This document shows positions 6,541-13,936 of a DNA stretch of 28,307 nt, piece by piece. Where the stretch lies: assembly GCA_903873735.1 (NCBI GenBank), contig CAIQPO010000075.1, forward strand, positions 1-28,307. Reading direction: 5' to 3'. Numbering within the stretch: the first letter of the stretch is position 1; every line of letters begins with the position of its first letter. The position numbers and the translations under genes were made by a program. The DNA comes from Candidatus Collierbacteria bacterium (lineage in GTDB: Bacteria > Patescibacteriota > Microgenomatia > UBA1400 > MFAQ01). The notes below the pieces were generated by a model. It worked only from the letters and a program-made list of their open reading frames with translations, was not told the DNA's origin and ran no database searches.

Positions 6541-7428
6541 CTATTTCAGCTTCTCTCTCAAAAACTCTTTCAATGGCTCCGCGATATCATCTCTTTGCAT
6601 CGCATAAGCAAAGGAGGCCTTCAAAAATCTCAGGGGGTCACCTGTAGTCAAAAACTCTCCCTCCACCCTCTTTGCATACACCGGTCTGTCAGTCAGCAGC
6701 TCATGAATCGAGTCCATCAGCCACAGCTCTCCATCTTTACCTGTATTTTCAGGTTTTAAGTATTTAAATATTTCAGGATGAAGTACCATTCTTCCAAACT
6801 CAGCTAAGTTTGAGGTAATATCTTCCATCTTTGGCTTCTCTACAATCCTCTTTATCCTCCCTTCATCCTCACCCTCCATCAGCTCCACCATTCCATACCT
6901 CACCATCTCTTCCTTACTCACTCTAGTGGTCCCCATCACCCCAAACGCATCTTCATGAGCCACATATGAATCCACCACCTGCTTCACCCCACTTTCTCCA
7001 TTAGGATTTAGTAGCAAATCATCACCCCAGCAAATCACAAATGGCTCATCTTCCACTAAATTCTTCACCGTCAAAATTGGTGATCCATTACCGTATGGTA
7101 AGTCTGGATTCTGATGCACAAAATAGAAATTTGCCTTGTCTACCACATCATAATATCTCTCCAGCTGTTTCTCTTTCCCATTCTCTGCCAAAAAACTATG
7201 GAGCTGTTTGCTCTTGGTGAAATAATTCATCACCGCTTCATTTCCAGGGCGAATCACCACAATCACATCCTCAATTCCTGCTTCCACACACTCAGCCGCA
7301 ATATAGTGGATGATTGGCGTATCCACAATTGGCAGCATTTCCTTTGGAAGATTCTTGGTCGCTGGTAAAAATCGGGTGCCAAACCCTGCGGCGGTAATTA
7401 TTGCCCGCCTAACTTTTCGCTCAGACAT
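6541..7428 (-). CDS. galU: UTP--glucose-1-phosphate uridylyltransferase
   Basis: A 295-residue cytoplasmic nucleotidyltransferase making UDP-glucose from UTP and glucose 1-phosphate. The sugar-nucleotide signature is complete: ITAAGFGTRFLPATK at 10-25 with the GxGTR loop, KEMLP at 29-33, GDD at 135-137 for metal and nucleotide binding, and IVEKP near 195. Length fits bacterial GalU/GtaB (about 290-300). The ATG lies six bases after TAGAAT, itself preceded by TGA (extended -10), so the transcript is probably leaderless or nearly so, although GGAAGA in that gap could act as a weak SD. Its product would feed cell-surface polysaccharide or glycan modification, possibly of the pili encoded next to it. 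A neighbouring thymidylyltransferase activity is a less likely alternative. Confidence 0.94.
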   Translation of the reverse strand: MSERKVRRAIITAAGFGTRFLPATKNLPKEMLPIVDTPIIHYIAAECVEAGIEDVIVVIRPGNEAVMNYFTKSKQLHSFLAENGKEKQLERYYDVVDKANFYFVHQNPDLPYGNGSPILTVKNLVEDEPFVICWGDDLLLNPNGESGVKQVVDSYVAHEDAFGVMGTTRVSKEEMVRYGMVELMEGEDEGRIKRIVEKPKMEDITSNLAEFGRMVLHPEIFKYLKPENTGKDGELWLMDSIHELLTDRPVYAKRVEGEFLTTGDPLRFLKASFAYAMQRDDIAEPLKEFLREKLK

Positions 7429-7434
7429 TCTTCC

Positions 7435-7443
7435 ATTCTATCA
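7435..7443 (-). promoter_or_regulatory. Extended -10 for galU
   Basis: On the minus strand TGATAGAAT (7443 to 7435) ends six bases before the galU ATG. No convincing -35. It lies in the 23-base gap after the preceding gene. Confidence 0.5.
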
Positions 7444-7451
7444 CTCGAAAA

Positions 7452-7892
7452 TTACCTAGAAACGTCTATTGTCTGACCTCCCTCCGCCCCACATGCCCTC
7501 ACTGTCAGAATCCCATATTCATTAAGCGCCACCGAATATCCACTCCTTTCCCTGCTGCCAAACTCAGAATCCACTGGCACCTTCTCCATATATCCAAGCA
7601 ATGCACTTTCCAAGTCCAAGCATTTGTACCACCCACCACACAACTGTTCCCCACCAATCACACAACTCCCAATCTGCCTTTCCTCCCTTCCCACTCCTTC
7701 AGGAAATTTCTCATTGTCCACCAAGTACTGCTGCATTGCCATCATTATCTGTTCCACATCCTTTCGTCTGACTGCATTTCTGGCCATCATCATTTTATCT
7801 CCAATTCTCATACCCCCTATCATCACCCAAACTAACGCCCCAATAATCACCAACACCAAAACTACTTCCAGTGTTTTTGTCTTTTTTGTCAC
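7452..7892 (-). CDS. Type IV pilin paralogue with a degenerate cleavage site
   Basis: A 146-residue protein starting with GTG. The N-terminus, KKTKTLEVVLVLVIIGALV, has the hydrophobic helix and acidic residue of a type IV pilin but lacks the G-F-T-L-I-E prepilin peptidase site; K-T-L-E stands in its place. The C-terminal half is clearly homologous to the major pilin at 7972: CLDLESALLGYMEKVPVDS versus CLDLSTSLAPYLKKIPQDP, and ACGAEGG...VSR versus ACASEGS...VSR. It lies beyond the operon terminator, so it is a separate unit. No SD; weak -10-like hexamers (TATAGA, TAGATT) sit 5-7 bases upstream. It probably stays as a membrane-anchored protein or is processed differently. Possible roles are a minor pilin, an assembly factor or a decaying copy. 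Confidence 0.82.
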   Translation of the reverse strand: MTKKTKTLEVVLVLVIIGALVWVMIGGMRIGDKMMMARNAVRRKDVEQIMMAMQQYLVDNEKFPEGVGREERQIGSCVIGGEQLCGGWYKCLDLESALLGYMEKVPVDSEFGSRERSGYSVALNEYGILTVRACGAEGGQTIDVSR

Positions 7893-7925
7893 TCTGTAAT
7901 CTATATTACAACATCAAAGCCACCA

Positions 7926-7953
7926 TAAAAAAGCCCGCTCAAAAAGCGGGCTT
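7926..7953 (-). terminator. Intrinsic terminator of the pilus operon
   Basis: On the minus strand: AAGCCCGCT (7953 to 7945), loop TTTTG, AGCGGGCTT (7939 to 7931), then a T run to 7926. It lies 19 bases after the major pilin stop. Confidence 0.9.
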
Positions 7954-7971
7954 CCTTTAGTAATTATTTAC

Positions 7972-8439
7972 TTACCTAGAAACAGAGAGCAACACTCCTG
8001 ATCCCTCAGAGGCACAAGCAGACACGGTCACAATGTTGTTGGAATCTCTTACCACCTTGTAGTAAGTTTTCCCTGGGGTTCCTCCATTTGGATCCTGTGG
8101 GATCTTCTTCAGATATGGGGCGAGAGAAGTGCTCAAGTCCAAACATGCAGCAGCGGCTGGCGGTGTAGTACAGGCTGTTGCATTACATCCCGTCGCATCA
8201 GTACCAAGCTGTTTTTCTGTAGTATCAAGTCCAGCAGGGAGTGACCCACCATTGTCTACTACATACTCATGAATTGCTGTCAAAATTGTATCCACATCCG
8301 ACCATCTTCTTGCATCTCTAGCATCTCTAAATCTCTTTACAGGGTTAAGCGCCACAAACACAGTGACAGCCAAGATGGAAATAATAAGGATCACCACCAA
8401 TAGCTCTATTAGGGTAAAACCTTTTTCTGCTCTTTTCAT
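7972..8439 (-). CDS. Major-pilin-like type IV prepilin
   Basis: A 155-residue prepilin from the ATG at 8439. The frame is open back to a TTG at 8466, but the ATG gives the normal short leader. Leader MKRAEKG is followed by FTLIELLVVILIISILAV: cleavage after G7 and the conserved Glu at mature position 5. Next come the amphipathic helix (KRFRDARDARRWSDVDTILTAIHEYVVDN) and a globular part with cysteine pairs (ATGCNATAC, AAAC, SAC). It is the last gene of the operon, directly before a strong terminator, which is a usual place for an abundant subunit. It needs a prepilin peptidase, and no such gene lies in this window. It could also be a pseudopilin of a type II-like system. Confidence 0.9.
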   Translation of the reverse strand: MKRAEKGFTLIELLVVILIISILAVTVFVALNPVKRFRDARDARRWSDVDTILTAIHEYVVDNGGSLPAGLDTTEKQLGTDATGCNATACTTPPAAAACLDLSTSLAPYLKKIPQDPNGGTPGKTYYKVVRDSNNIVTVSACASEGSGVLLSVSR

Positions 8440-8472
8440 ATTTTTTACTTTATAACTTACTAACAACTAGCA

Positions 8473-9726
8473 TCATTTCCGTGTACTGCCCACTAATATA
8501 ATCAAATCATACTCTGCCCCTGCTGTCAAAACCCCATCAGAGTCCAAGCTATATCCAACCAAAGAATCTTTCACCATATTTACTACTTCCAAAGGCATAA
8601 TCGCCGATGATGAAATCTTAGTTAGGCTCACATTGTCTGAAGCATTTCCCACATCCACCTGCACAAAACCCATACCCATCAAAGACTCACGCACTCTTCC
8701 TGCTTCACCAGCCAAGCCACTACCATTTAGCACCGATACTTTATACCCATCAAGCCTCACTTCAGGTGTCGCTGCTGTTGTCGCCACAATAGGTGTAGGC
8801 AATAACGACTGGATACTATCAGATTTCAGTGCCGGTCTTGATGCTGGAGCATTCCCCTGTTTTCCCATATTCATCACCACCATAATCCCTCCCACCCACA
8901 CCATCACAATCACCCCCACCAAAAACCACTTCTTTAGCGGATTTTCCTTTGGCTCCCCTGTTTCTCCTGGTGGGGATTCGTCCTCTACCTCATCCTCAAT
9001 TGCAGAGGATAAGTCCTCACCCTCACTAATCAGAGTTTCCAAATCTTTAGTTCTGACTCCAGCCGACAATCCCAATAGCTCCGCATCATCTCCCTTTTTC
9101 TTCATCACCTCCACCGCCCCCTCCCAATCCATATTTTTATCATTCAGGACTATTTGCTCAGGATTTACTGCCAGGTGCCATCTTGCCTTAGCGTAAGCAT
9201 TTACACTTTCATCACTATCTCCACTCACCAAATCCACCATCCCTCTTAAGGCGAGCACTGAAAACTCCTCAACTCCAGACCACTTGATTAGCACCGGTGT
9301 TTCGTGTGGTTCACTCACCTTGGCAATCAAAACAGAGGCTGGCCCCATCCAAGATACCTTCATTTTTGACTGGGCAATCGCCTTAAGTACCGCGACCATC
9401 AGTTCTGGCTCCACCGCCACCACCTGTACCCAAAAGTCACCCTCCCCAAGCTTCACCAATCTCCAGTCAAAGTTATCGTCTCCCAGGACAAAAGGTACAG
9501 TCCCTGCCGCCATTCTCCTAGCTTCGGGTCTTAAGAGTCTCTGTTTATCACTTCGTACAGCAGTCACAAAACTCACTTCATTACTCAAAACCAAAGCTGC
9601 CTCACCTACCTTACCCGCATCTTTTGCCTGTTTAAAAATCGCAATCAAATCCTCTCCACTGGCATAGCTAGTCTCTCTGCCATCAACCCACACCTTTGTC
9701 TTACCTAAATAAATCAAATGTTTCAT
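8473..9726 (-). CDS. Bitopic pilus-operon protein with C-terminal LytR_C domain
   Basis: A 417-residue protein with a cytoplasmic N-terminal part (1-260), one membrane helix at 267-287 after an acidic linker (EDEVEDESPPGE), and an external C-terminal domain (about 327-413) with the VLNGSG motif at 332-337, typical of LytR_C domains at the ends of LytR-CpsA-Psr proteins. The N-terminal part starts like a short strand-rich fold (KHLIYLGKTKVWVDG), and in this operon position a PilM/PilN-like assembly role is plausible, but I see no PilM nucleotide motif, so that is inference. The start overlaps the preceding stop as ATGA (9723-9726), implying translational coupling. It may link the pilus platform to cell-wall polymers. 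The catalytic LytR domain is absent. Confidence 0.8.
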   Translation of the reverse strand: MKHLIYLGKTKVWVDGRETSYASGEDLIAIFKQAKDAGKVGEAALVLSNEVSFVTAVRSDKQRLLRPEARRMAAGTVPFVLGDDNFDWRLVKLGEGDFWVQVVAVEPELMVAVLKAIAQSKMKVSWMGPASVLIAKVSEPHETPVLIKWSGVEEFSVLALRGMVDLVSGDSDESVNAYAKARWHLAVNPEQIVLNDKNMDWEGAVEVMKKKGDDAELLGLSAGVRTKDLETLISEGEDLSSAIEDEVEDESPPGETGEPKENPLKKWFLVGVIVMVWVGGIMVVMNMGKQGNAPASRPALKSDSIQSLLPTPIVATTAATPEVRLDGYKVSVLNGSGLAGEAGRVRESLMGMGFVQVDVGNASDNVSLTKISSSAIMPLEVVNMVKDSLVGYSLDSDGVLTAGAEYDLIILVGSTRK

Positions 9727-10121
9727 ATTTCCAGCCTGCTACTAACCGCCACCGTCGTAGTTCTAGTGGCGCTAACCTGAATCTGTTTTTGATAACCACC
9801 ACCAGACCCAGTCACCGTAAAAGTCCAGTTATTTCCTACCTGTGAATCAATATTAACACTACAATTTCCACTCGGTAAAGTCAGCGATGCAGGGATACTG
9901 CCATTCAGGTTCAATCTCATCAAAGCATCCTCAACACACGCATCCACCTGTCCCAAAATCACCTCTCTCTTTTCTTCTCCCAAAGATTGCTGTGCCTCAT
10001 TTATTGCATTAAGAGTCACTGCTACCCCAAGCACTGTAAGCACCGCGCCAATCACCAAAACAGAGGTCATTGCCACATATCCTTCCTCAAATTGTCTGAT
10101 TTTATACACTTGATTAATCAT
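9723..10121 (-). CDS. PilX-like minor pilus assembly protein
   Basis: A 132-residue protein with one N-terminal membrane helix (about 15-38, GYVAMTSVLVIGAVLTVLG) ending in NAINEAQQS. This resembles the PilX/GspK-type N-terminus, where a G-x-x-x-x-x-S site replaces the classic FTLIE. The rest is a small strand-rich domain with CVEDAL and SGNCSV cysteines and a TGSGGGYQKQIQV hairpin. AAGGAG (10132-10137) precedes the ATG by ten bases. Its stop overlaps the start of the next gene. A minor pilin or pilus-initiation role fits the operon; the peptidase site is unclear. Confidence 0.78.
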   Translation of the reverse strand: MINQVYKIRQFEEGYVAMTSVLVIGAVLTVLGVAVTLNAINEAQQSLGEEKREVILGQVDACVEDALMRLNLNGSIPASLTLPSGNCSVNIDSQVGNNWTFTVTGSGGGYQKQIQVSATRTTTVAVSSRLEI

Positions 10122-10124
10122 AGC

Positions 10125-10643
10125 TCATTTACTCCTTACTTCGGCGCTGGCAGTCGCATACTGTCTAAAAAACCAATCTCTCCCTCCAGAATAATTGCTC
10201 TTCATCACCACCTCAAAGCGCACATTATCAGTAGTATTTCCAGCATTCGAATAATCAGTAAAATTCAGGTTCTGTACATCCACATTACTACTAGTCAAAG
10301 CACAAGGAGAGCTAGTCGGGCACGACCCCGCCGCTCCCCAACCAATAAAGATCTGTTTTCCTGTCTTGGAAATTACTGTGGGATTTCTCGCTGAATCAGC
10401 ATATGCAAGGGTGATACTACTACCACTCACGGTAGTCACCGACTGTGCATTACGTATCTCCACTCCAATTCTTCTCACCGCTGCTCTCGAATTTGCCACC
10501 ACTTCTTGCTCCACCATCGACTTTCTTGATACTGTAATCACATTCCAACCAAAAGATACTGCTCCAGTTAAAAACACAGCCACAATACCAACATAAAGAA
10601 TAATCTCAATAAAAGTAAAACCGTATTCAATTTTTCTTGTCAT
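10125..10643 (-). CDS. PilW/PilV-like minor prepilin
   Basis: A 172-residue prepilin from the ATG at 10643. A start four codons upstream is possible, but the chosen one has GGAGA at a good distance and overlaps the preceding stop as ATGA (10640-10643). The leader MTRKIEYG is followed by FTFIEIILYVGIVAVFLTG: cleavage after G8, Glu at mature position 5. After the helix comes a strand-rich globular domain with a disulfide candidate (GSCPTSSPC) and NLNFTDYS typical of PilW-like minor pilins. It would join the priming complex together with the FimT-like and PilX-like proteins. Confidence 0.86.
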   Translation of the reverse strand: MTRKIEYGFTFIEIILYVGIVAVFLTGAVSFGWNVITVSRKSMVEQEVVANSRAAVRRIGVEIRNAQSVTTVSGSSITLAYADSARNPTVISKTGKQIFIGWGAAGSCPTSSPCALTSSNVDVQNLNFTDYSNAGNTTDNVRFEVVMKSNYSGGRDWFFRQYATASAEVRSK

Positions 10644-12457
10644 TGACTTCTCCAATATGCAAAAGCAAAGGGATTATTGGTAATTTGAGGTAGTGTTGTT
10701 TCCAGCGCAGCACCACCATCAGAGTTGGTCCAGGTATATGCAGGAACAGCCGTCATCGCCAATCTCTTTGCATAGAAACTCGTGGTATTTGCAGATATTA
10801 AAAACATAAACTGATCTTTTCTAATCGGATCCATCTCTATCCTGTACCATCTTTGAGTAGCATTAAAGGTGGGGGTAGGTACCCAGTCTGTCTGCACAGT
10901 ACATGTAGAGGTTGTACAAGCATACCACCCGACATTTGTCGCAGCGCTATCGTTATACACAATTATTGATCTATTAGTTGCTCCATTGATGAGCCATCCT
11001 GTAGCAATCAATTTTGAGCCAGCCACAGGAGTTGCACAAGAAGTGTCTACATTCGCAGCACAAGTAAAAGCCGTCCCAGACCAATAGCATCTCTGCATAT
11101 CCGATCCTGCGTTCCCAATACTGGCAAATATGATTTCATCGCTATTGGGGTTAGAGGAAATATCCATACTTGTTGCATCATCAATCAAGGTAGGTGGTGT
11201 AAGTGTCGCGCTCCAAGTACAAGATGATGTCCCTCCAGTACAAGTTGAGTATCTTACTCCATTAGTGCCATTAGCACCCACCGCCAAAGCATACATCACC
11301 ATCACGTCTCCGGAGAGACTTTCATAAGCCACATCAAAATCATCTACATCCTGTGCCGCAGCCACAACTTCCAAAGTTGTTGTTAATGCAGCTGCAGGCT
11401 CATTTCCCCAAGCAGTTCCACTCCACACCATCGCCGACAAATCAGAGTTAGCATCTGCCCAGATAGCTGTAATTAGATTCGAGCTAGATCTAGCATCCCA
11501 GGCCATCTTTACCCAATGCACAATCCCTGTTGTTCGCACCGGGTCTAGATTAGTAGCCGCTCCCCAATTAGCCGCGCCGCAATTATTTGACCCCAGCTTT
11601 GTCCTGTAAGCCAGCTCATTCGTAGTACCTGTATTGGTACTATAAAGCACAATTGCGTCTCCGCTATTAGTCTCGTAAGCAATATCAAATCTACTAGTCG
11701 TTCCAGTACCGCCCACCGTCACACTCCAGTCATTAGTCCAAGTACTTCCATCAAAACACATAATCTGCAACACCCCTCCAGAAGTAATATACCCCGCCAC
11801 CGCTTCTGTTTTGGTTGGTGAAGTTCTCATCTGCCAGGACCTACCAGCCGCTCCCACCACTCCATTCTGCTCAGCAGAGTAGGTATTAGCCGATCTATCA
11901 TAAGTCCTGTATTTAGGAGTAGTTGTTCCATCCCCATACACCAAAAACCCTCCAGTCATTCCTGTCACAATCGCCTTAGTAAAGTTAGTAAGATACGACG
12001 TCAGCTGTACTGTATTGGTGATAGGTGGCGTTCCTCTACTCCAGCTCACCTCCGACACTACCTTGTATGTGTCTGAGTCAGCTGTTCCCCCAGAGTCCAC
12101 AATATCCCCACTTACGTTTCTCTGTGCTTGTGTTACAAATACTTTTCTCGTCAAGTTATCAATCAAGTTACTCGATCCAGAAAAAGCCCACACTCCGCTA
12201 GTCTGCGTCAATCCACATCCTGCAGTACAGTTAGTTGCCAAAAAAGGTGATGCCCACCCTTGCTTTCGAATAGAATGAACTGCATCAATCCCTTCAGATG
12301 CCAAAAGCGAGGCTTCAGTTTGCTCCCCACCCAAGCGATTAAGCCTCAAACTACCCAAGGTAGACACCACTCCCACAGAAGCAAAAATCACCCAAATCCC
12401 CACTGCTACAATGATCTCCACCAATCCAAAGCCTTTTGTTAATTTAATATTTTTCAT
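10640..12457 (-). CDS. Giant prepilin with C-terminal beta-propeller-like repeats
   Basis: A 605-residue protein with an intact class III leader (MKNIKLTKG, then FGLVEIIVAVGIWVIF; cleavage after G9, Glu at mature position 5) and a pilin-type helix to about residue 60. From about 170 to 600 it has repeats of 50-60 residues: DIAYETNSGDAIVLYS (258-273), VKMAWDARSSSNLITAIW (316-333), DVAYESLSGDVMVMYA (375-390), SMDISSNPNSDEIIFAS (430-446), a variant at 482-503, and YRIEMDPIRKDQFMFLIS (538-555). Each pairs with a W-SGT-W type strand, the look of a beta-propeller of about six or seven blades. Minor pilins are normally 150-250 residues. I infer a pilus-tip adhesin or sensor, comparable in role to PilY1 but fused to the pilin itself. 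No calcium site is evident. Confidence 0.87.
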   Translation of the reverse strand: MKNIKLTKGFGLVEIIVAVGIWVIFASVGVVSTLGSLRLNRLGGEQTEASLLASEGIDAVHSIRKQGWASPFLATNCTAGCGLTQTSGVWAFSGSSNLIDNLTRKVFVTQAQRNVSGDIVDSGGTADSDTYKVVSEVSWSRGTPPITNTVQLTSYLTNFTKAIVTGMTGGFLVYGDGTTTPKYRTYDRSANTYSAEQNGVVGAAGRSWQMRTSPTKTEAVAGYITSGGVLQIMCFDGSTWTNDWSVTVGGTGTTSRFDIAYETNSGDAIVLYSTNTGTTNELAYRTKLGSNNCGAANWGAATNLDPVRTTGIVHWVKMAWDARSSSNLITAIWADANSDLSAMVWSGTAWGNEPAAALTTTLEVVAAAQDVDDFDVAYESLSGDVMVMYALAVGANGTNGVRYSTCTGGTSSCTWSATLTPPTLIDDATSMDISSNPNSDEIIFASIGNAGSDMQRCYWSGTAFTCAANVDTSCATPVAGSKLIATGWLINGATNRSIIVYNDSAATNVGWYACTTSTCTVQTDWVPTPTFNATQRWYRIEMDPIRKDQFMFLISANTTSFYAKRLAMTAVPAYTWTNSDGGAALETTLPQITNNPFAFAYWRSQ

Positions 12458-12459
12458 TT

Positions 12460-12891
12460 TTAATTTCTTTGCACCTGTCCGGCCGCATTTATAGTAATCG
12501 TATTACTATCCAAACTTGATGACACAGTGATAGTAGTAGCACTACTAGGATCTCCTCTTAAATTTCCAAAGGTTATAGAAGTAAGCCCAGATACTGTCAC
12601 CCCATTTGGAATCGTAAAATCTTCCCTGTAGTTTGGTGACGCACAGCTACCATTAAACATCCTAAAAATTCCACCAGTCACACACACTCCCCAAACCTCA
12701 TTCCCGGATATTGCTCTCCCCACCATTGCATTCGACTGCGCCTTCCAAATCTCACTAAGCACTCTATCTGAAGTAGTATAAAAATTATTTCTCAAGACAA
12801 AGCTCGAGACAAATGGTGCCGACATTGCCGACAAAATCGCAATAAGAGATATCACAATCAAAATCTCAATAAAGCTAAAGCCGCGGCTCAT
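12460..12891 (-). CDS. FimT/GspH-like minor prepilin
   Basis: A 143-residue prepilin with a very short leader, MSRG, then FSFIEILIVISLIAILSAM (Glu at mature position 5). The following LRNNFYTTSDRVLSEIWKAQSNAM helix and the strand-rich C-terminal domain (GVCVTGG, VSGLTSITFGNLRG, TITVSSS, ITINAAGQV) match the GspH/FimT family in order and length. Its start overlaps the pilC stop as ATGA (12888-12891). It is expected to be part of the minor-pilin tip complex. Confidence 0.88.
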   Translation of the reverse strand: MSRGFSFIEILIVISLIAILSAMSAPFVSSFVLRNNFYTTSDRVLSEIWKAQSNAMVGRAISGNEVWGVCVTGGIFRMFNGSCASPNYREDFTIPNGVTVSGLTSITFGNLRGDPSSATTITVSSSLDSNTITINAAGQVQRN

Positions 12892-13931
12892 CCTCCAATA
12901 CCTCCCATAAGTGAGTAAATCGGACTAATAATGGCGAGTGCTGTAAAAGCCACCACCACTCCGATAAACAATAGTAGCGCAGGCTCAAGCAAAGTCGACA
13001 TATTCTTACTCACATTATCAATTTCTTCATCATAATAAGTAGAAAGATATATAAGCATCTCCTCTAAGTTTCCACTTTTTTCACCCACATCAATCATCCT
13101 CACCGACATTTTCGAAAATCCTCTATATCTTTTTGCACTCATTGCAGAGTAAAGTGATTTTCCTTCAGCAATCTTCTTCTTTACTTCACCAAAGTCTTTC
13201 TTAAACTGTAAATTTCCCAAAGTATTTATGGTAATCTCCATGGCCTGTACTACCGGCAATCCACTCTTAAGTAAAGTTCCCAAATTCCTACTAAACTTCC
13301 CCATCTCACCAAATACCACCACTTTACCCACAAATGGCACTCCAATAAGCCATCTATCTACTACCTGCCTCACTGGACGCATCTGCACCAAAGCCATCAA
13401 TCCAAATATCGTTCCAAAGAAGCCCAAAACAATAAAGGTGCCATAGTCCCGCATTAAGGCAGCAAACCACATCAGCACTTTAGTTGTCATTGGTAGCTCT
13501 ACTTGAAACGAATTAAACAAATCTACAAGTTTCGGCAACACAAACCAGGAAATCAATATTCCCATCACTGTCGTCGCCCCAATTACCAAACCAGGATACA
13601 TCAAGGCTCCGCTAATTTTGCGCCTTAGTGAAAAGTCTTTATCCATCTGCTCCGCCAAAAATTTCAAGTTTTCATCCAAAGTTCCCGCTGTCTCACCAGC
13701 CTCAATCAAGCTCACAAAAAACTCATCAAATACTCGTTTGTGCTTACCCATCGCTTTGGCTAGAGTTGAGCCGTTCTCTACATCATCACAAATCTTCTTC
13801 ATTACCTTAGCCAAGTCAGGCGAAGCCTGATCTCTCACCGTCTCCAGAGACTCCGACAAAGGTACACCTGCCATTATTAAAGTCGACAAGTGCTTCGTCA
13901 TGAATAGTTTATCTTCTCTACTCACTCCCAT
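12888..13931 (-). CDS. pilC: Type IV pilus inner-membrane platform protein PilC
   Basis: A 347-residue GspF/PilC protein with two related cytoplasmic domains and three membrane helices (about 110-135, 163-185, 313-338). Both domain repeats show the family G-E-x-(A/S)-G motif: EAGETAGTL at 77-85 and DVGEKSGNLE at 281-290, each preceded by a GVPLSESLE- or GLPVVQAME-type helix. PilC forms the rotor-like platform in the membrane below which the PilB ATPase works. It follows pilB by only five bases (TAA, then AAAAAT and ATG) without an SD, so it is probably translated by coupling. Length and topology are normal. Confidence 0.93.
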   Translation of the reverse strand: MGVSREDKLFMTKHLSTLIMAGVPLSESLETVRDQASPDLAKVMKKICDDVENGSTLAKAMGKHKRVFDEFFVSLIEAGETAGTLDENLKFLAEQMDKDFSLRRKISGALMYPGLVIGATTVMGILISWFVLPKLVDLFNSFQVELPMTTKVLMWFAALMRDYGTFIVLGFFGTIFGLMALVQMRPVRQVVDRWLIGVPFVGKVVVFGEMGKFSRNLGTLLKSGLPVVQAMEITINTLGNLQFKKDFGEVKKKIAEGKSLYSAMSAKRYRGFSKMSVRMIDVGEKSGNLEEMLIYLSTYYDEEIDNVSKNMSTLLEPALLLFIGVVVAFTALAIISPIYSLMGGIGG

Positions 13932-13936
13932 ATTTT

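Noticed and set aside
6009..6647. Frame of 212 codons over 6082-6501
   Set aside because: Starts inside the promoter, reads through the terminator and has shadow-like His/Arg/Pro composition.
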